A DNA stretch of 64,000 nt from DATAPD01 sp036265385 (GTDB lineage: Bacteria > Acidobacteriota > Terriglobia > Terriglobales > Acidobacteriaceae): positions 434,001 through 498,000 of the forward strand of contig DATAPD010000015.1 of NCBI GenBank assembly GCA_036265385.1, read 5' to 3'. Shown one piece after another: positions 31,680 to 39,527 of this stretch; within the stretch, counting starts at the first letter, position 1, and every line of letters starts with the position of its first letter. Position numbers and translations under genes: made by a program. The notes beneath the pieces are model-generated. The model did no database searches, was not told the DNA's origin, and was given only the letters and a program-made list of their open reading frames with translations.

Positions 31680-32447
31680 ATGCTTAAACGTGGTTTGATC
31701 TTTGTGTATGGCGTGATTTGCTACGCCGTCTTTTTCGTAACTTATCTCTACGCAATCGGTTTCATTGGAAATCTGGTGGTTCCTAAAACACTGGACTCGG
31801 GGCCGAAGGGTTCATTCTGGCAAGCTCTGGCGATCGATTGCCTCTTGTTGGCGACATTCGCGATTCAGCACAGCGTGATGGCTCGTCCGTGGTTCAAGCA
31901 AGCTTGGACTCGGATCGTGCCGGAACCGGCTGAGCGAAGCACCTACGTTCTTTTCTCAAGTGTGGCGCTGATCGGTTTATTCGCCTTTTGGCAACCGCTC
32001 GGTGGCGTGATCTGGAATGTGGAACAGCCGACGGTGCGCACCTTGATCTACTACGTCTTCGGGCTTGGATTCGGAATCGTGCTGGTGAGCACTTTCCTCA
32101 TCAACCATTTCGACCTGTTCGGATTGCGCCAGGTATGGATCCATTTGCGTGGCCAGAAATACACGCATCTGTCTTTCCGCACGCCGCTGTTCTACAAGTA
32201 CGTGCGTCATCCGTTGTATGTGGGATGGCTCATGGCTTTTTGGGCCACGCCAACGATGACAGCAGCACACTTGTTGTTCGCCGTCATGACGACTGCATAC
32301 ATCCTCATGGCAATCCGGTGGGAAGAGCGCGACCTGGTGATGGCGCATGGCAACCGGTACGAGAAATATCGCGAAAGCGTTCCGATGCTGGTGCCGCGAC
32401 TTACGGCGGCTTCGGAAACGGAGCGCAGGCCGCAAGTTATCGCATAG
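31680..32447 (+). CDS. MddA-like methanethiol S-methyltransferase / NnrU-ICMT family
   Basis: 255 residues with about six membrane helices. The isoprenylcysteine-methyltransferase-like C-terminal motif is present (KYVRHPLYVGWLMAFWATP, then RWEERDLVMAHGNRYEKYRE). The N-terminal arrangement and AIQHSVMARPWFKQAW fit the MddA subgroup, which methylates methanethiol to dimethyl sulfide using SAM. GGGAGG lies 7 bases before the ATG. Closest alternatives are other NnrU/ICMT-like methyltransferases. A strong terminator follows. Confidence 0.75.
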   Translation: MLKRGLIFVYGVICYAVFFVTYLYAIGFIGNLVVPKTLDSGPKGSFWQALAIDCLLLATFAIQHSVMARPWFKQAWTRIVPEPAERSTYVLFSSVALIGLFAFWQPLGGVIWNVEQPTVRTLIYYVFGLGFGIVLVSTFLINHFDLFGLRQVWIHLRGQKYTHLSFRTPLFYKYVRHPLYVGWLMAFWATPTMTAAHLLFAVMTTAYILMAIRWEERDLVMAHGNRYEKYRESVPMLVPRLTAASETERRPQVIA

Positions 32448-32463
32448 CTTTGTATTCGGGAGA

Positions 32464-32499
32464 AACGCCGCGCGGCGAACCTGCTGGCGGCGTTTTTTT
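32464..32499 (+). terminator. Terminator shared with a convergent stop codon
   Basis: AACGCCGC/GCGGCGTT stem followed by a run of seven T. Its T-tract overlaps the TAA of the convergent gene that ends at 32498. Confidence 0.85.
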
Positions 32500-33754
32500 A
32501 TTGAACGCGCAAACGAGAAGCGGGCATGGTTTGAAGGACCGACTGCATTGACCCCGAATCCCATCCCAGAAACTGCCCCACTTCGCGGATGAAGATATCC
32601 CAGGCAGGCTCCGGCGGAATCACGAGATGATTTCGGCTCGGCAGCTCGACCAGCTTCGCTCCGCGAATTCTCGATGCCAACAACCGACTTTCGGAGAAAG
32701 GAATGACAACATCATCGCGGGAGTGCAGAACTATGGTGGGACACTGCACCTGCGGCAACAAGTCAACGATGTTGATATTGCCCGCGGCCTTCAGCAGTTC
32801 GACCGCATTCTCAGGTGACGTCGAGATACGCTGCAATTCGTTGAACCATTGAATCTGATCCGCGCCGCCCTCGGGCATAAACATCATCGAGAACGTTTGT
32901 CGGAACGCAGGATGGTCCTTGCCCCAGCCAAGGCGAACCAGAGTAAGGAGCGCGTTGCGACGTTCCACTTCCTCTGGCCCGCGAAGGGACCAGCCGCGGG
33001 CAAAAGACCCGTAAAGAATCAAATGACTGACACGCTCAGGATGTCGAGCGGCATACGCCATGGCGACGGCCCCACCCTGCGAGATGCCAAGAATCGGGAC
33101 GCGTTGTGGACCTACGATCTCCATCAATTTTTCGAAGTCGCGGACCCACGCTTCGAACGAGAAATCCTTCACATTCCAACTGGAGAGCCCGTTGCCCCGC
33201 TCGTCGTATCGGATGAGGGTATGATGGCGGGTCAACTCGGCGACCCAATGAGCCCAGATCGGGCTCTTCCACTCGAAGTCAAGGTGGTTTAAATAATTGG
33301 CCGCCTTTACGAGCGGAGGACCACTGCCAGCAATTGAATAAGCAATTTTGGCGCCATCATCGGCAGTGAAATATTGGATCTCCTGCCGCGGCATCTGTGG
33401 CAAGTTTCCTTGCGACGGCAGTTTCGAATCAGCCGTAGAAGGTTCGTGCTCGGCGACTTCTGCTACAAAGCGATATCCCTGCCGCGGAATGGTCTCGATG
33501 TATTTGAGATTCTTGCCATCTGCGAGCGCCTTGCGCAAGTGCGAGATATTTTGGTCGAGACTGTTCTCTTCAACGGCGCTATTGGGCCAGATCGATTGAA
33601 GCAGTTCGTCCTTGCGCATGAGGCGACCGGGATTGGCCACCAGAACACACAATGTGTCGAAGATCTTGCCGCGGAGTTGGATGGTCTCGCCCTCGCGCGA
33701 GAGTCTTCGTTCCTCCACTTCCAGACGAAACGGCCCGAAGGTGTAGATGCCCAT
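32498..33754 (-). CDS. Winged-helix domain fused to an alpha/beta-hydrolase
   Basis: 418 residues. Residues 1-100 are an OmpR/PhoB-type winged helix (FGPFRLEVEERRLSREGETI, VEENSLDQNISHLRKAL, IETIPRQGYRF). After a 20-residue linker comes a complete alpha/beta-hydrolase (about 125-410): TRHHTLIRYDERGNGLSSW, the nucleophile elbow GISQGG (Ser225), an acid in LHSRDDVVIPF and His in SRNHLVIP. There is no membrane helix or receiver domain. It may be a one-component sensor in which a hydrolase domain binds or cleaves a small ligand. The reading frame is intact across the junction. Confidence 0.9.
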   Translation of the reverse strand: MGIYTFGPFRLEVEERRLSREGETIQLRGKIFDTLCVLVANPGRLMRKDELLQSIWPNSAVEENSLDQNISHLRKALADGKNLKYIETIPRQGYRFVAEVAEHEPSTADSKLPSQGNLPQMPRQEIQYFTADDGAKIAYSIAGSGPPLVKAANYLNHLDFEWKSPIWAHWVAELTRHHTLIRYDERGNGLSSWNVKDFSFEAWVRDFEKLMEIVGPQRVPILGISQGGAVAMAYAARHPERVSHLILYGSFARGWSLRGPEEVERRNALLTLVRLGWGKDHPAFRQTFSMMFMPEGGADQIQWFNELQRISTSPENAVELLKAAGNINIVDLLPQVQCPTIVLHSRDDVVIPFSESRLLASRIRGAKLVELPSRNHLVIPPEPAWDIFIREVGQFLGWDSGSMQSVLQTMPASRLRVQ

Positions 33755-33935
33755 AAGTCTTTGCTGAACAGGTCAGGATCGCAGATATCGCAGCGGTCTG
33801 CTCGATCGCCGCCCCAGTGTGGGGATTTTACCGTGAGAAGGCGGGAAAATCCCTAATCAACTTAGCTGGACAAACGGGGGTTCGGAGCCCGACATGCTAT
33901 ACTTTTGTGTCGCTTAGCATCTGCTTTTGCTGACC

Positions 33936-33948
33936 GGAGGATTGTATC
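33936..33948 (+). promoter_or_regulatory. Ribosome binding site and ATC start of infC
   Basis: GGAGG (33936-33940) is 5 bases before ATC (33946-33948). An in-frame TGA (33931-33933) excludes a start further upstream. No ATG, GTG or TTG in frame precedes the conserved IF3 N-terminus. Confidence 0.75.
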
Positions 33949-34545
33949 GACAAACGTTTTATTCGAACCAATGAGCGCATTCGCGCACGCGAGATCCGCG
34001 TGATTGATGATGAGGGTAACCAGATTGGGATCCTGCCACCTTACGAAGCGCTCAAGATGGCCCGCGAGAAAAACCTGGACCTGGTTGAGATTTCACCTAC
34101 GGCGCAACCGCCTGTCTGCCGAATCATGGATTACGGCAAGTATCTCTACCAACAGGAAAAGAAAGAGCGCGAGGCGAAGAAGCACCAGAAGACGATTACG
34201 GTTAAGGAAGTGAAGTTCCGCATCAACGTGGACGATCACGACTACGAGACCAAGAAGAACCACGTGCTGCGATTTCTGGATGAGGGAGACAAGGTCAAAG
34301 CGACCATCTTCTTCCGAGGGCGCGAAATGACGCGCCAAGGATTGGGACGCGAGATTCTGGAACGGCTGATCAAGGATATAGGCGACAAGGGGATCGTAGA
34401 ATTCCGACCCCGCCAAGAAGGCAACACGCTGCACTTGATCCTGGCGCCGAATGTGAAGAAGCCGGGCGAGAAGCCTGAGAAACCGCGACCTCAACAACCG
34501 CAGCAGCAACAGCCACCGCGAGCGGAACAAGCGCGGCAAGCGTAG
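33946..34545 (+). CDS. infC: Translation initiation factor IF-3
   Basis: 199 residues. IF3 keeps the 30S subunit free and checks the start codon. The N-domain is IRTNERIRAREIRVIDDEG, ALKMAREKNLDLVEISPTAQ and PPVCRIMDYGKYLYQQEKK; the C-domain has VKEVKFRINVDDHDYETKKN and ATIFFRGREMTRQGLG. The C-terminus carries an unusual Pro/Gln/Arg tail (PRPQQPQQQQPPRAEQARQA). The family sequence begins upstream of the GTG at 34000, so the start is taken as ATC at 33946. Rare starts on infC give autoregulation in other bacteria. It opens the infC-rpmI-rplT-pheST block. Confidence 0.93.
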   Translation: MDKRFIRTNERIRAREIRVIDDEGNQIGILPPYEALKMAREKNLDLVEISPTAQPPVCRIMDYGKYLYQQEKKEREAKKHQKTITVKEVKFRINVDDHDYETKKNHVLRFLDEGDKVKATIFFRGREMTRQGLGREILERLIKDIGDKGIVEFRPRQEGNTLHLILAPNVKKPGEKPEKPRPQQPQQQQPPRAEQARQA

Positions 34546-34554
34546 AAGATCCAG

Positions 34555-34680
34555 CACTCAGCAGTCAGCGGTCAGACTCAGTTGGGCGCGAGAGTGTGTG
34601 CGTTACGACTCCGAGTTAAACATTCTGGACGATCGATGGCTGAATGCTGATAGCTAAGTGCCGAATGCTCTTAGCAATTG
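34555..34680. repeat. Inverted pair of heptamer arrays after infC
   Basis: Left arm 34555-34575: CACTCAG, CAGTCAG, CGGTCAG. Right arm 34640-34680: CTGAATG, CTGATAG, CTAAGTG, CCGAATG and degenerate units. The arms are complementary in type and 64 bases apart, as at mutL. Confidence 0.8.
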
Positions 34681-34711
34681 AGAACTAATCCTTAGAACTG
34701 GAACTTAAGTT

Positions 34712-34909
34712 ATGCCCAAACTGAAAACACACAAAGGCGCTTCCAAGCGCTTCAAGAAGACTGGGACGGGGAAGGTGAAGCGCGGCAAGGCTTTTTTGCG
34801 GCACATCCTGACCTCGAAGGACACGAAGCGGAAACGCAAGCTGGACGTGGCTACCATGGTCAGCGATGCCGATCTGCCGAAAGTCTTGCGGATGATTCCG
34901 TACCAGTGA
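34712..34909 (+). CDS. rpmI: Ribosomal protein bL35
   Basis: 65 residues, the standard length, beginning MPKLKTHKGASKRFKKTGTG and with the conserved RGKAFLRHILTSK and the closing VSDADLPKVLRMIPYQ. Part of the 50S subunit. It sits in the usual infC-rpmI-rplT order, but the gaps on either side (166 and 210 bases) are longer than typical and filled by heptamer arrays. Confidence 0.97.
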   Translation: MPKLKTHKGASKRFKKTGTGKVKRGKAFLRHILTSKDTKRKRKLDVATMVSDADLPKVLRMIPYQ

Positions 34910-34913
34910 GATG

Positions 34914-35040
34914 GATTTCAGATTTATTGATTTCAGATTGTAGATTTGAAAAGCGAGAGGCGTTACGTACAGCGTCAAGTCGCGGTTTCAAAATCTGAAA
35001 TTCAAACCTGTAATCTGCAATTTCAGCGGCTCGGCCGCTG
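34914..35040. repeat. Inverted heptamer arrays and hairpin between rpmI and rplT
   Basis: Left arm 34914-34949 (GATTTCA, GATTTAT, GATTTCA, GATTGTA, GATTTGA, with one slipped base). Right arm 34992-35026 (AATCTGA, AATTCAA, ACCTGTA, ATCTGCA, ATTTCAG), complementary in type. It ends in a perfect hairpin CAGCGGC/GCCGCTG (35024-35040) in the rplT leader. Confidence 0.75.
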
Positions 35041-35119
35041 CAGCGTGTGAAGAGGTACAGACCTCGAGTCTCCTTACCTCCAGCCGCCTAGATTGAATGA
35101 CCAAAAAAGGAGCCATGTC

Positions 35120-35476
35120 ATGCCTCGTGTAAAACGCGGGACCAAACGCCGCGCCAAACGTAAAAAGATTCTTGACCGCGCAAGCGGATATTTTTTAACC
35201 AAGTCGAAGCTCTACCGCTCGGCGAAAGAAGCCGTAGAGCGCGGACTTAAGTTTGCGTACTCGGGCCGCAAACAGAAAAAGCGCCAGTACCGATCGATCT
35301 GGATCGTGCGCATCGGCGCCGCGGCCAAACTGAACGGGCTCAGCTACAACAAGTTCATCCACGGATTGAAGAAGTCTGGCGTGGAACTCGACCGGAAGAT
35401 CCTTGCGGATCTGGCGGTCAACGATCCGGCTGGGTTCAAGAGCTTGGCGCAGCAGGCGAAGCAGGCGTTGGCGTAG
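35120..35476 (+). CDS. rplT: Ribosomal protein bL20
   Basis: 118 residues: MPRVKRGTKRRAKRKKILDR, the RNA-binding N-terminal extension, then AKEAVERGLKFAYSGRKQKK and INxxx-type WIVRIGAAAKLNGLSYNKFI. bL20 nucleates 50S assembly and often represses its own operon through a leader structure. The start is the ATG at 35120 with AAAGGAGCC upstream; the longer frame from 35093 adds a non-family N-terminus. A degenerate heptamer run (35480-35507) follows the stop. Confidence 0.97.
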   Translation: MPRVKRGTKRRAKRKKILDRASGYFLTKSKLYRSAKEAVERGLKFAYSGRKQKKRQYRSIWIVRIGAAAKLNGLSYNKFIHGLKKSGVELDRKILADLAVNDPAGFKSLAQQAKQALA

Positions 35477-35552
35477 GGCAGCATTCAGCCTTTAGCAATC
35501 CGCTTGAGTCAAGCGATGGAGGACGGGCGTCCGCGCCGGTCTCGCCCAACTC

Positions 35553-36674
35553 ATGTACACCGTTCCCAAACTGACGGACTACTCGGCGAAGGCGCTCGAC
35601 GCTGCCGCACGCGAGTTGATCTCTGCTCTCGAGCAGGAAAGCACGGCGGTCGCAACCGATTCTGATTACAAGGTCTTCCGTGATCGCTGGATGGCCCGCA
35701 AGAATGGCGTGTTGACTCAACTCAATGAGCTTTGGCTGAAGTCCGCTCCGAAAAATGCCAAGAAAGATGTCGGGCAGCTTGTCAACGAACTGAAAGCGAA
35801 AGTCGAGCAGACAATCGAGGCTACGCAGGCGAAGGTCTCCAGGGGGACGACCTCCTCGAAAAGTGCGGATGATCGGATTGACATCACGCTTCCTGGCATC
35901 CGCCGTCCGATCGGCGCTGAGCATCCGGTCATCAAGACGATGAATGAGATCGTCTCGGTGTTTCGGAACTTGGGTTATTCGGTTTCGGAAGGACCCGAGA
36001 TCGAAACCGATTACTACAATTTCGAAGCTCTGAATTTCGCTCCAAACCACCCGGCGCGCGATACACAGGACACGCTTTTCATCGCCGGGCAGGATAAGAA
36101 GCAACTGCGGGATCGACTCTTATTGCGGACGCATACTTCGCCAGTCCAGATTCGCACGATGGAAAGGTTGAATCCGCCGCTTCGCATCGTGATTCCCGGA
36201 AAAGTTCATCGCAACGATCCGCCGGATGCAAGCCACTCGCCGATGTTTCACCAGATTGAAGGTCTCGCGGTCGATACAAATATCACGTTCGGCGATCTCA
36301 AAGGTACGCTCGACCACGCTATGAAGGCATTGTTTGGTTCGAGCGTCAAAACGCACTTCCGCCCGTCGTTCTTCCCTTTCACCGAGCCAAGCGCGGAAAT
36401 GATGGTGACCTGCTTCATCTGCGGCGGCAGTGGGAGGCGTGGCAGTGAGCCGTGCAGGCCATGCAAGACAACGGGCTGGATCGAGATTCTCGGATGCGGC
36501 ATGGTCGATCCGAATGTCTTTGAGTTTGTAAAGCACAACGGCTACGACCCGAAGAAAGTTTCTGGCTTCGCCTTTGGAATGGGCGCAGACCGTATCGCTA
36601 TTTTGAAATACGGCGTCGATGATATTCAGCTGTTTTTTCAAGGCGACGTCAGGTTTTTAGAACAGTTTGGATGA
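35553..36674 (+). CDS. pheS: Phenylalanyl-tRNA synthetase alpha subunit
   Basis: 373 residues. The N-terminal coiled coil (residues 1-100) binds tRNA-Phe. The catalytic class II core follows: GAEHPVIKTMNEIVSVFRNL, GPEIETDYYNFEALNFAPNH, PARDTQDTLF, THTSPVQIRTME, PSFFPFTEPSAEM and GFAFGMGADRIAILKYG. An insertion after MMVTC has four cysteines in two CxxC pairs (CFICGGSG and CRPCKTTGW), suggesting a structural zinc site absent from E. coli PheS. Works as an alpha2-beta2 tetramer with pheT, 107 bases downstream. Inverted heptamer arrays fill that gap. Confidence 0.97.
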   Translation: MYTVPKLTDYSAKALDAAARELISALEQESTAVATDSDYKVFRDRWMARKNGVLTQLNELWLKSAPKNAKKDVGQLVNELKAKVEQTIEATQAKVSRGTTSSKSADDRIDITLPGIRRPIGAEHPVIKTMNEIVSVFRNLGYSVSEGPEIETDYYNFEALNFAPNHPARDTQDTLFIAGQDKKQLRDRLLLRTHTSPVQIRTMERLNPPLRIVIPGKVHRNDPPDASHSPMFHQIEGLAVDTNITFGDLKGTLDHAMKALFGSSVKTHFRPSFFPFTEPSAEMMVTCFICGGSGRRGSEPCRPCKTTGWIEILGCGMVDPNVFEFVKHNGYDPKKVSGFAFGMGADRIAILKYGVDDIQLFFQGDVRFLEQFG

Positions 36675-36765
36675 GTGCTCCGAGCTTCGCGCTGCGAGCT
36701 TCGAGCAATCTCGGCCAAGTAAAATTCAGGACTGTGTGCTCGTGGCTCGGGGCTCGCAGCTGACC
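36675..36765. repeat. Inverted pair of heptamer arrays between pheS and pheT
   Basis: Left arm starts at the base after the pheS stop (36675-36716: GTGCTCC, GAGCTTC, GCGCTGC, GAGCTTC, GAGCAAT, CTCGGCC). Right arm 36738-36765 (GCTCGTG, GCTCGGG, GCTCGCA, GCTGACC) carries the complementary GCTCG word. They are separated by 21 bases. Confidence 0.78.
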
Positions 36766-36781
36766 ATGTGATCTCCAACCG

Positions 36782-38818
36782 ATGAAACTATCAGCTTCAT
36801 GGATCCGCGACTTCGTTGACCTCAAGGTCGACGATCATCGGCTTGCCGAAGATTTGACCTCGATCGGCATTGCCGTGGAGGGAACCACAGGCAGTGGTGA
36901 CAAAGCGGTCTTCGAAATGGAGATTGGCACAAACCGTCCGGACGCGATGAACCACTACGGCGTGGCGCGCGAAGCATCGGCTTTTTACGACGTGCCGCTT
37001 AAGCCCATGCAACCGGCTCTTCCTATGGCGGAAAAAGCGGAGCCGTTCCCGATCGATATCCAGGAACCGGATCTCTGCCCACGTTTCACGGTTCGAGCGA
37101 TTCACAACGTTGCGATCAAGCCTTCACCCGCAAAGGTCGTGGAGCGGTTAGCGCTGCTCGATCAACGCGCGATTAACAATGCGGTCGATGCCACGAACTA
37201 CGTGCTCTGGGAAATCGGAAAGCCGACGCACGTCTTTGACCTTGATTTGCTCGAAGGCGGGAAGATCGTTGTGCGGCGCGCCAGGGCCGGAGAGGTTTTA
37301 AAGACGCTCGACGGAATCGAGCGCAAGCTGACTTCCGAAGACCTGGTGGTCGCGGATGCAGTCAAGCCGGTAGGACTTGCGGGTGTGATGGGCGGGTACG
37401 ACACGATGATCACGGACAAAACAAAAAATGTCCTGATCGAATCTGCCTGGTGGGATCCGGTTATTGTTCGGAAAATGTCAAAGCGGCATGGGATTCATAC
37501 CGACGCATCGCATCGGTTCGAACGCGGCGCTGATTATGAATCGACAGTAATTTCGACGAATCGTGTTGCTGAATTGATCTTGGCATCCGGCGGAGGAGAC
37601 CTGCATGGTGACGTGGTGGACGCAGTGGCGAAACATATGGACCAAGCGCCCATCATGCTGCAATTGTCCGAGGTGCATCGTATTCTCGGCACACAGATCA
37701 CTGTGGACGAAATGCTCCGAGTGCTGCACCGGCTCGGTTTCGACACCTCGCTCGAGGGTATTGATACGTCGGAATTCGCGGTTCGGATCCCCTCGTGGCG
37801 TCTCGATGTAGAGCGGGAGATTGATCTGATCGAAGAAATTGCTCGACTGTATGGGTACGACAAGTTTCCGAACACTTTGCCGGCATTTGCCGGGTCCGTA
37901 ACCGAACTGCCGGAGGCGGCGAAGGATCAAAAGCTGCGCTCCGCCCTGCTCGCCTTGGGCTACAACGAAGCGGTTTCATTGACTTTCATTGCCGAAAAAG
38001 ATGCCTTGGGATTTTCGGCCGCCCCGGGCTTGGAGCTTGCCAACCCTTTGAGCGAAGAAGCGTCGGTCATGCGGACGTCGCTTGTGCCTAGCATGCTCGA
38101 CATGCTCGCCTGGAACCTAAACCGGGCAACGGACAATGTACGTCTCTTCGAAGCCGGACATGTTTACGAGGGCACTGGCGAGAGTTCAATCGAGCCCAAA
38201 CGTATTTGCCTGGGTTCGACAGGCAGCGCCGTCGTCTCGAGTGTCAATCAGCCTGCGCGCGCTCTGAATTTTTTCGACATCAAGGGTGATTTGGAAACAG
38301 TACTTGATTTTTTCAACTATGGATCATTGCACTCTGATCCACAGACTCCTGCCTATTATCAACATGGTCAGTCTGCCCGATTTGTGATGGACGGAGCCGT
38401 CGTTGCACAATTTGGGAAAATCAGCCAGACAGAGGCCAGCGCCCGCAAGCTTCGCCAGGATGTATTCGTGGCTGAGCTTTTCCTCGACACCTTATATCGG
38501 CATGAACTTCGCGCCATTCGGTTCGAAGCATTGCCGCGTTACCCAGCGGTTGAACGTGATTTCTCTTTCGGATTCCCTTCCGGAGTCACTTTCGAAGCTA
38601 TCCTGGTCGCGGTGGAGGCATTGGGATTGCAGGAACTCCGCAGCTTCAATGCCGTCGAGATTTTCCGCGGTGGCAAAGTCGCGGCTGGAAAATATTCCAT
38701 CCTTCTCCGCGCAAAGTTTCAATCCCGGGAGCGTACGCTGCGCGAAGATGAAGTTGCGCAATGGTCGGCACAGATCATCAGGGCCCTCGAAGACCTCGGC
38801 GGATCGCTGAGAGTCTAA
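36782..38818 (+). CDS. pheT: Phenylalanyl-tRNA synthetase beta subunit, short form
   Basis: 678 residues against about 795 in E. coli. The N-terminal MKLSASWIRDFVDLKVDDHR leads straight from IGIAVEGTTG to EMEIGTNRPDAMNHYGVARE, so the EMAP-like tRNA-binding OB fold normally inserted there is missing. The B3/B4 editing domain (NAVDATNYVLWEIGKPTHVF, VLIESAWWDPVIVRKMSKRH), B5 and catalytic-like core (SFxxEK-type EEASVMRTSLVPSMLDMLAW) and C-terminal FDX-ACB domain (FEALPRYPAVERDFSFGF) are all present. The reading frame is intact, so the loss is evolutionary, not a frameshift. Confidence 0.95.
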   Translation: MKLSASWIRDFVDLKVDDHRLAEDLTSIGIAVEGTTGSGDKAVFEMEIGTNRPDAMNHYGVAREASAFYDVPLKPMQPALPMAEKAEPFPIDIQEPDLCPRFTVRAIHNVAIKPSPAKVVERLALLDQRAINNAVDATNYVLWEIGKPTHVFDLDLLEGGKIVVRRARAGEVLKTLDGIERKLTSEDLVVADAVKPVGLAGVMGGYDTMITDKTKNVLIESAWWDPVIVRKMSKRHGIHTDASHRFERGADYESTVISTNRVAELILASGGGDLHGDVVDAVAKHMDQAPIMLQLSEVHRILGTQITVDEMLRVLHRLGFDTSLEGIDTSEFAVRIPSWRLDVEREIDLIEEIARLYGYDKFPNTLPAFAGSVTELPEAAKDQKLRSALLALGYNEAVSLTFIAEKDALGFSAAPGLELANPLSEEASVMRTSLVPSMLDMLAWNLNRATDNVRLFEAGHVYEGTGESSIEPKRICLGSTGSAVVSSVNQPARALNFFDIKGDLETVLDFFNYGSLHSDPQTPAYYQHGQSARFVMDGAVVAQFGKISQTEASARKLRQDVFVAELFLDTLYRHELRAIRFEALPRYPAVERDFSFGFPSGVTFEAILVAVEALGLQELRSFNAVEIFRGGKVAAGKYSILLRAKFQSRERTLREDEVAQWSAQIIRALEDLGGSLRV

Positions 38819-38854
38819 ACAGCAGCATAGGTAAATTTCGTCGATTGGGGTACG

Positions 38855-39466
38855 ATGTCCAATCTTATGCGTGTCTTCATCTTCGTCTTTCTCCTTTTAG
38901 CAACCTCAACCTTCGCTCAAAACAGCACGAACATCGTGCCGGAATACAAGCCCGTCACAGGGAAACAACGCTTTAATTGGTTTGTGCGTTCGACTGCTGG
39001 GCCGACGAGTCTGCTTTTGGCAGGACCGCTGAGCGCTGCTTTCGGAACGGCGCTCGACAATCCGCATGAATATGGCCCACATTGGGATGGGTTTGGAAAG
39101 CGGTACGGCATGCGCCTGACGGGCATCTCGACAGGGAATGCCATCGAGGCCGGGCTGGGCTCAGTATGGGGAGAAGATCCGCGCTACTTCCGTTCGCCCG
39201 ACCATGAATTCGGGCCACGCGTTAAGTACGTCATCAAGACCACCTTCATGGCGCCGGGCCGTGATGGACAGTGGCGCCTTGCTTATGCGCGCTACGCGGG
39301 AAACGTGGGAAACAATTTCCTGTCGAATACCTGGCGCAGCCGGGATGAGAACGATCCTGGCCACGCGGCGCTTCGTTGCGTCTGGGGTATCACAGGGAAG
39401 ATGGCGAGCAATGCATTTATCGAGTTTTGGCCGGACGTGAAAAAGCTAGTGTTCCGGAAAAAGTAG
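38855..39466 (+). CDS. Exported protein, unknown
   Basis: 203 residues with a signal peptide (MRVFIFVFLLLATSTFAQ). The mature part is rich in Gly and aromatic residues (FNWFVRSTAGPTSLLLAGPL, YGPHWDGFGKRYGMRL, GLGSVWGEDPRYFRSPD) with a conserved-looking FLSNTWRSRDEN. It looks like a periplasmic or outer-membrane-associated protein found in Acidobacteria, but I know no function. An ATG at 38867 would give the more compact signal peptide. Confidence 0.65.
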   Translation: MSNLMRVFIFVFLLLATSTFAQNSTNIVPEYKPVTGKQRFNWFVRSTAGPTSLLLAGPLSAAFGTALDNPHEYGPHWDGFGKRYGMRLTGISTGNAIEAGLGSVWGEDPRYFRSPDHEFGPRVKYVIKTTFMAPGRDGQWRLAYARYAGNVGNNFLSNTWRSRDENDPGHAALRCVWGITGKMASNAFIEFWPDVKKLVFRKK

Positions 39467-39527
39467 TGCTCGTTTATTGCCAAATGACTATTGGCAATCG
39501 AAAATTCTCATGTGCTAGGCTTCCCGC

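Noticed and set aside
32498..33754. Two separate genes misjoined
   Set aside because: The linker is continuous, without a ribosome binding site or start at the hydrolase, and no frame anomaly is seen.
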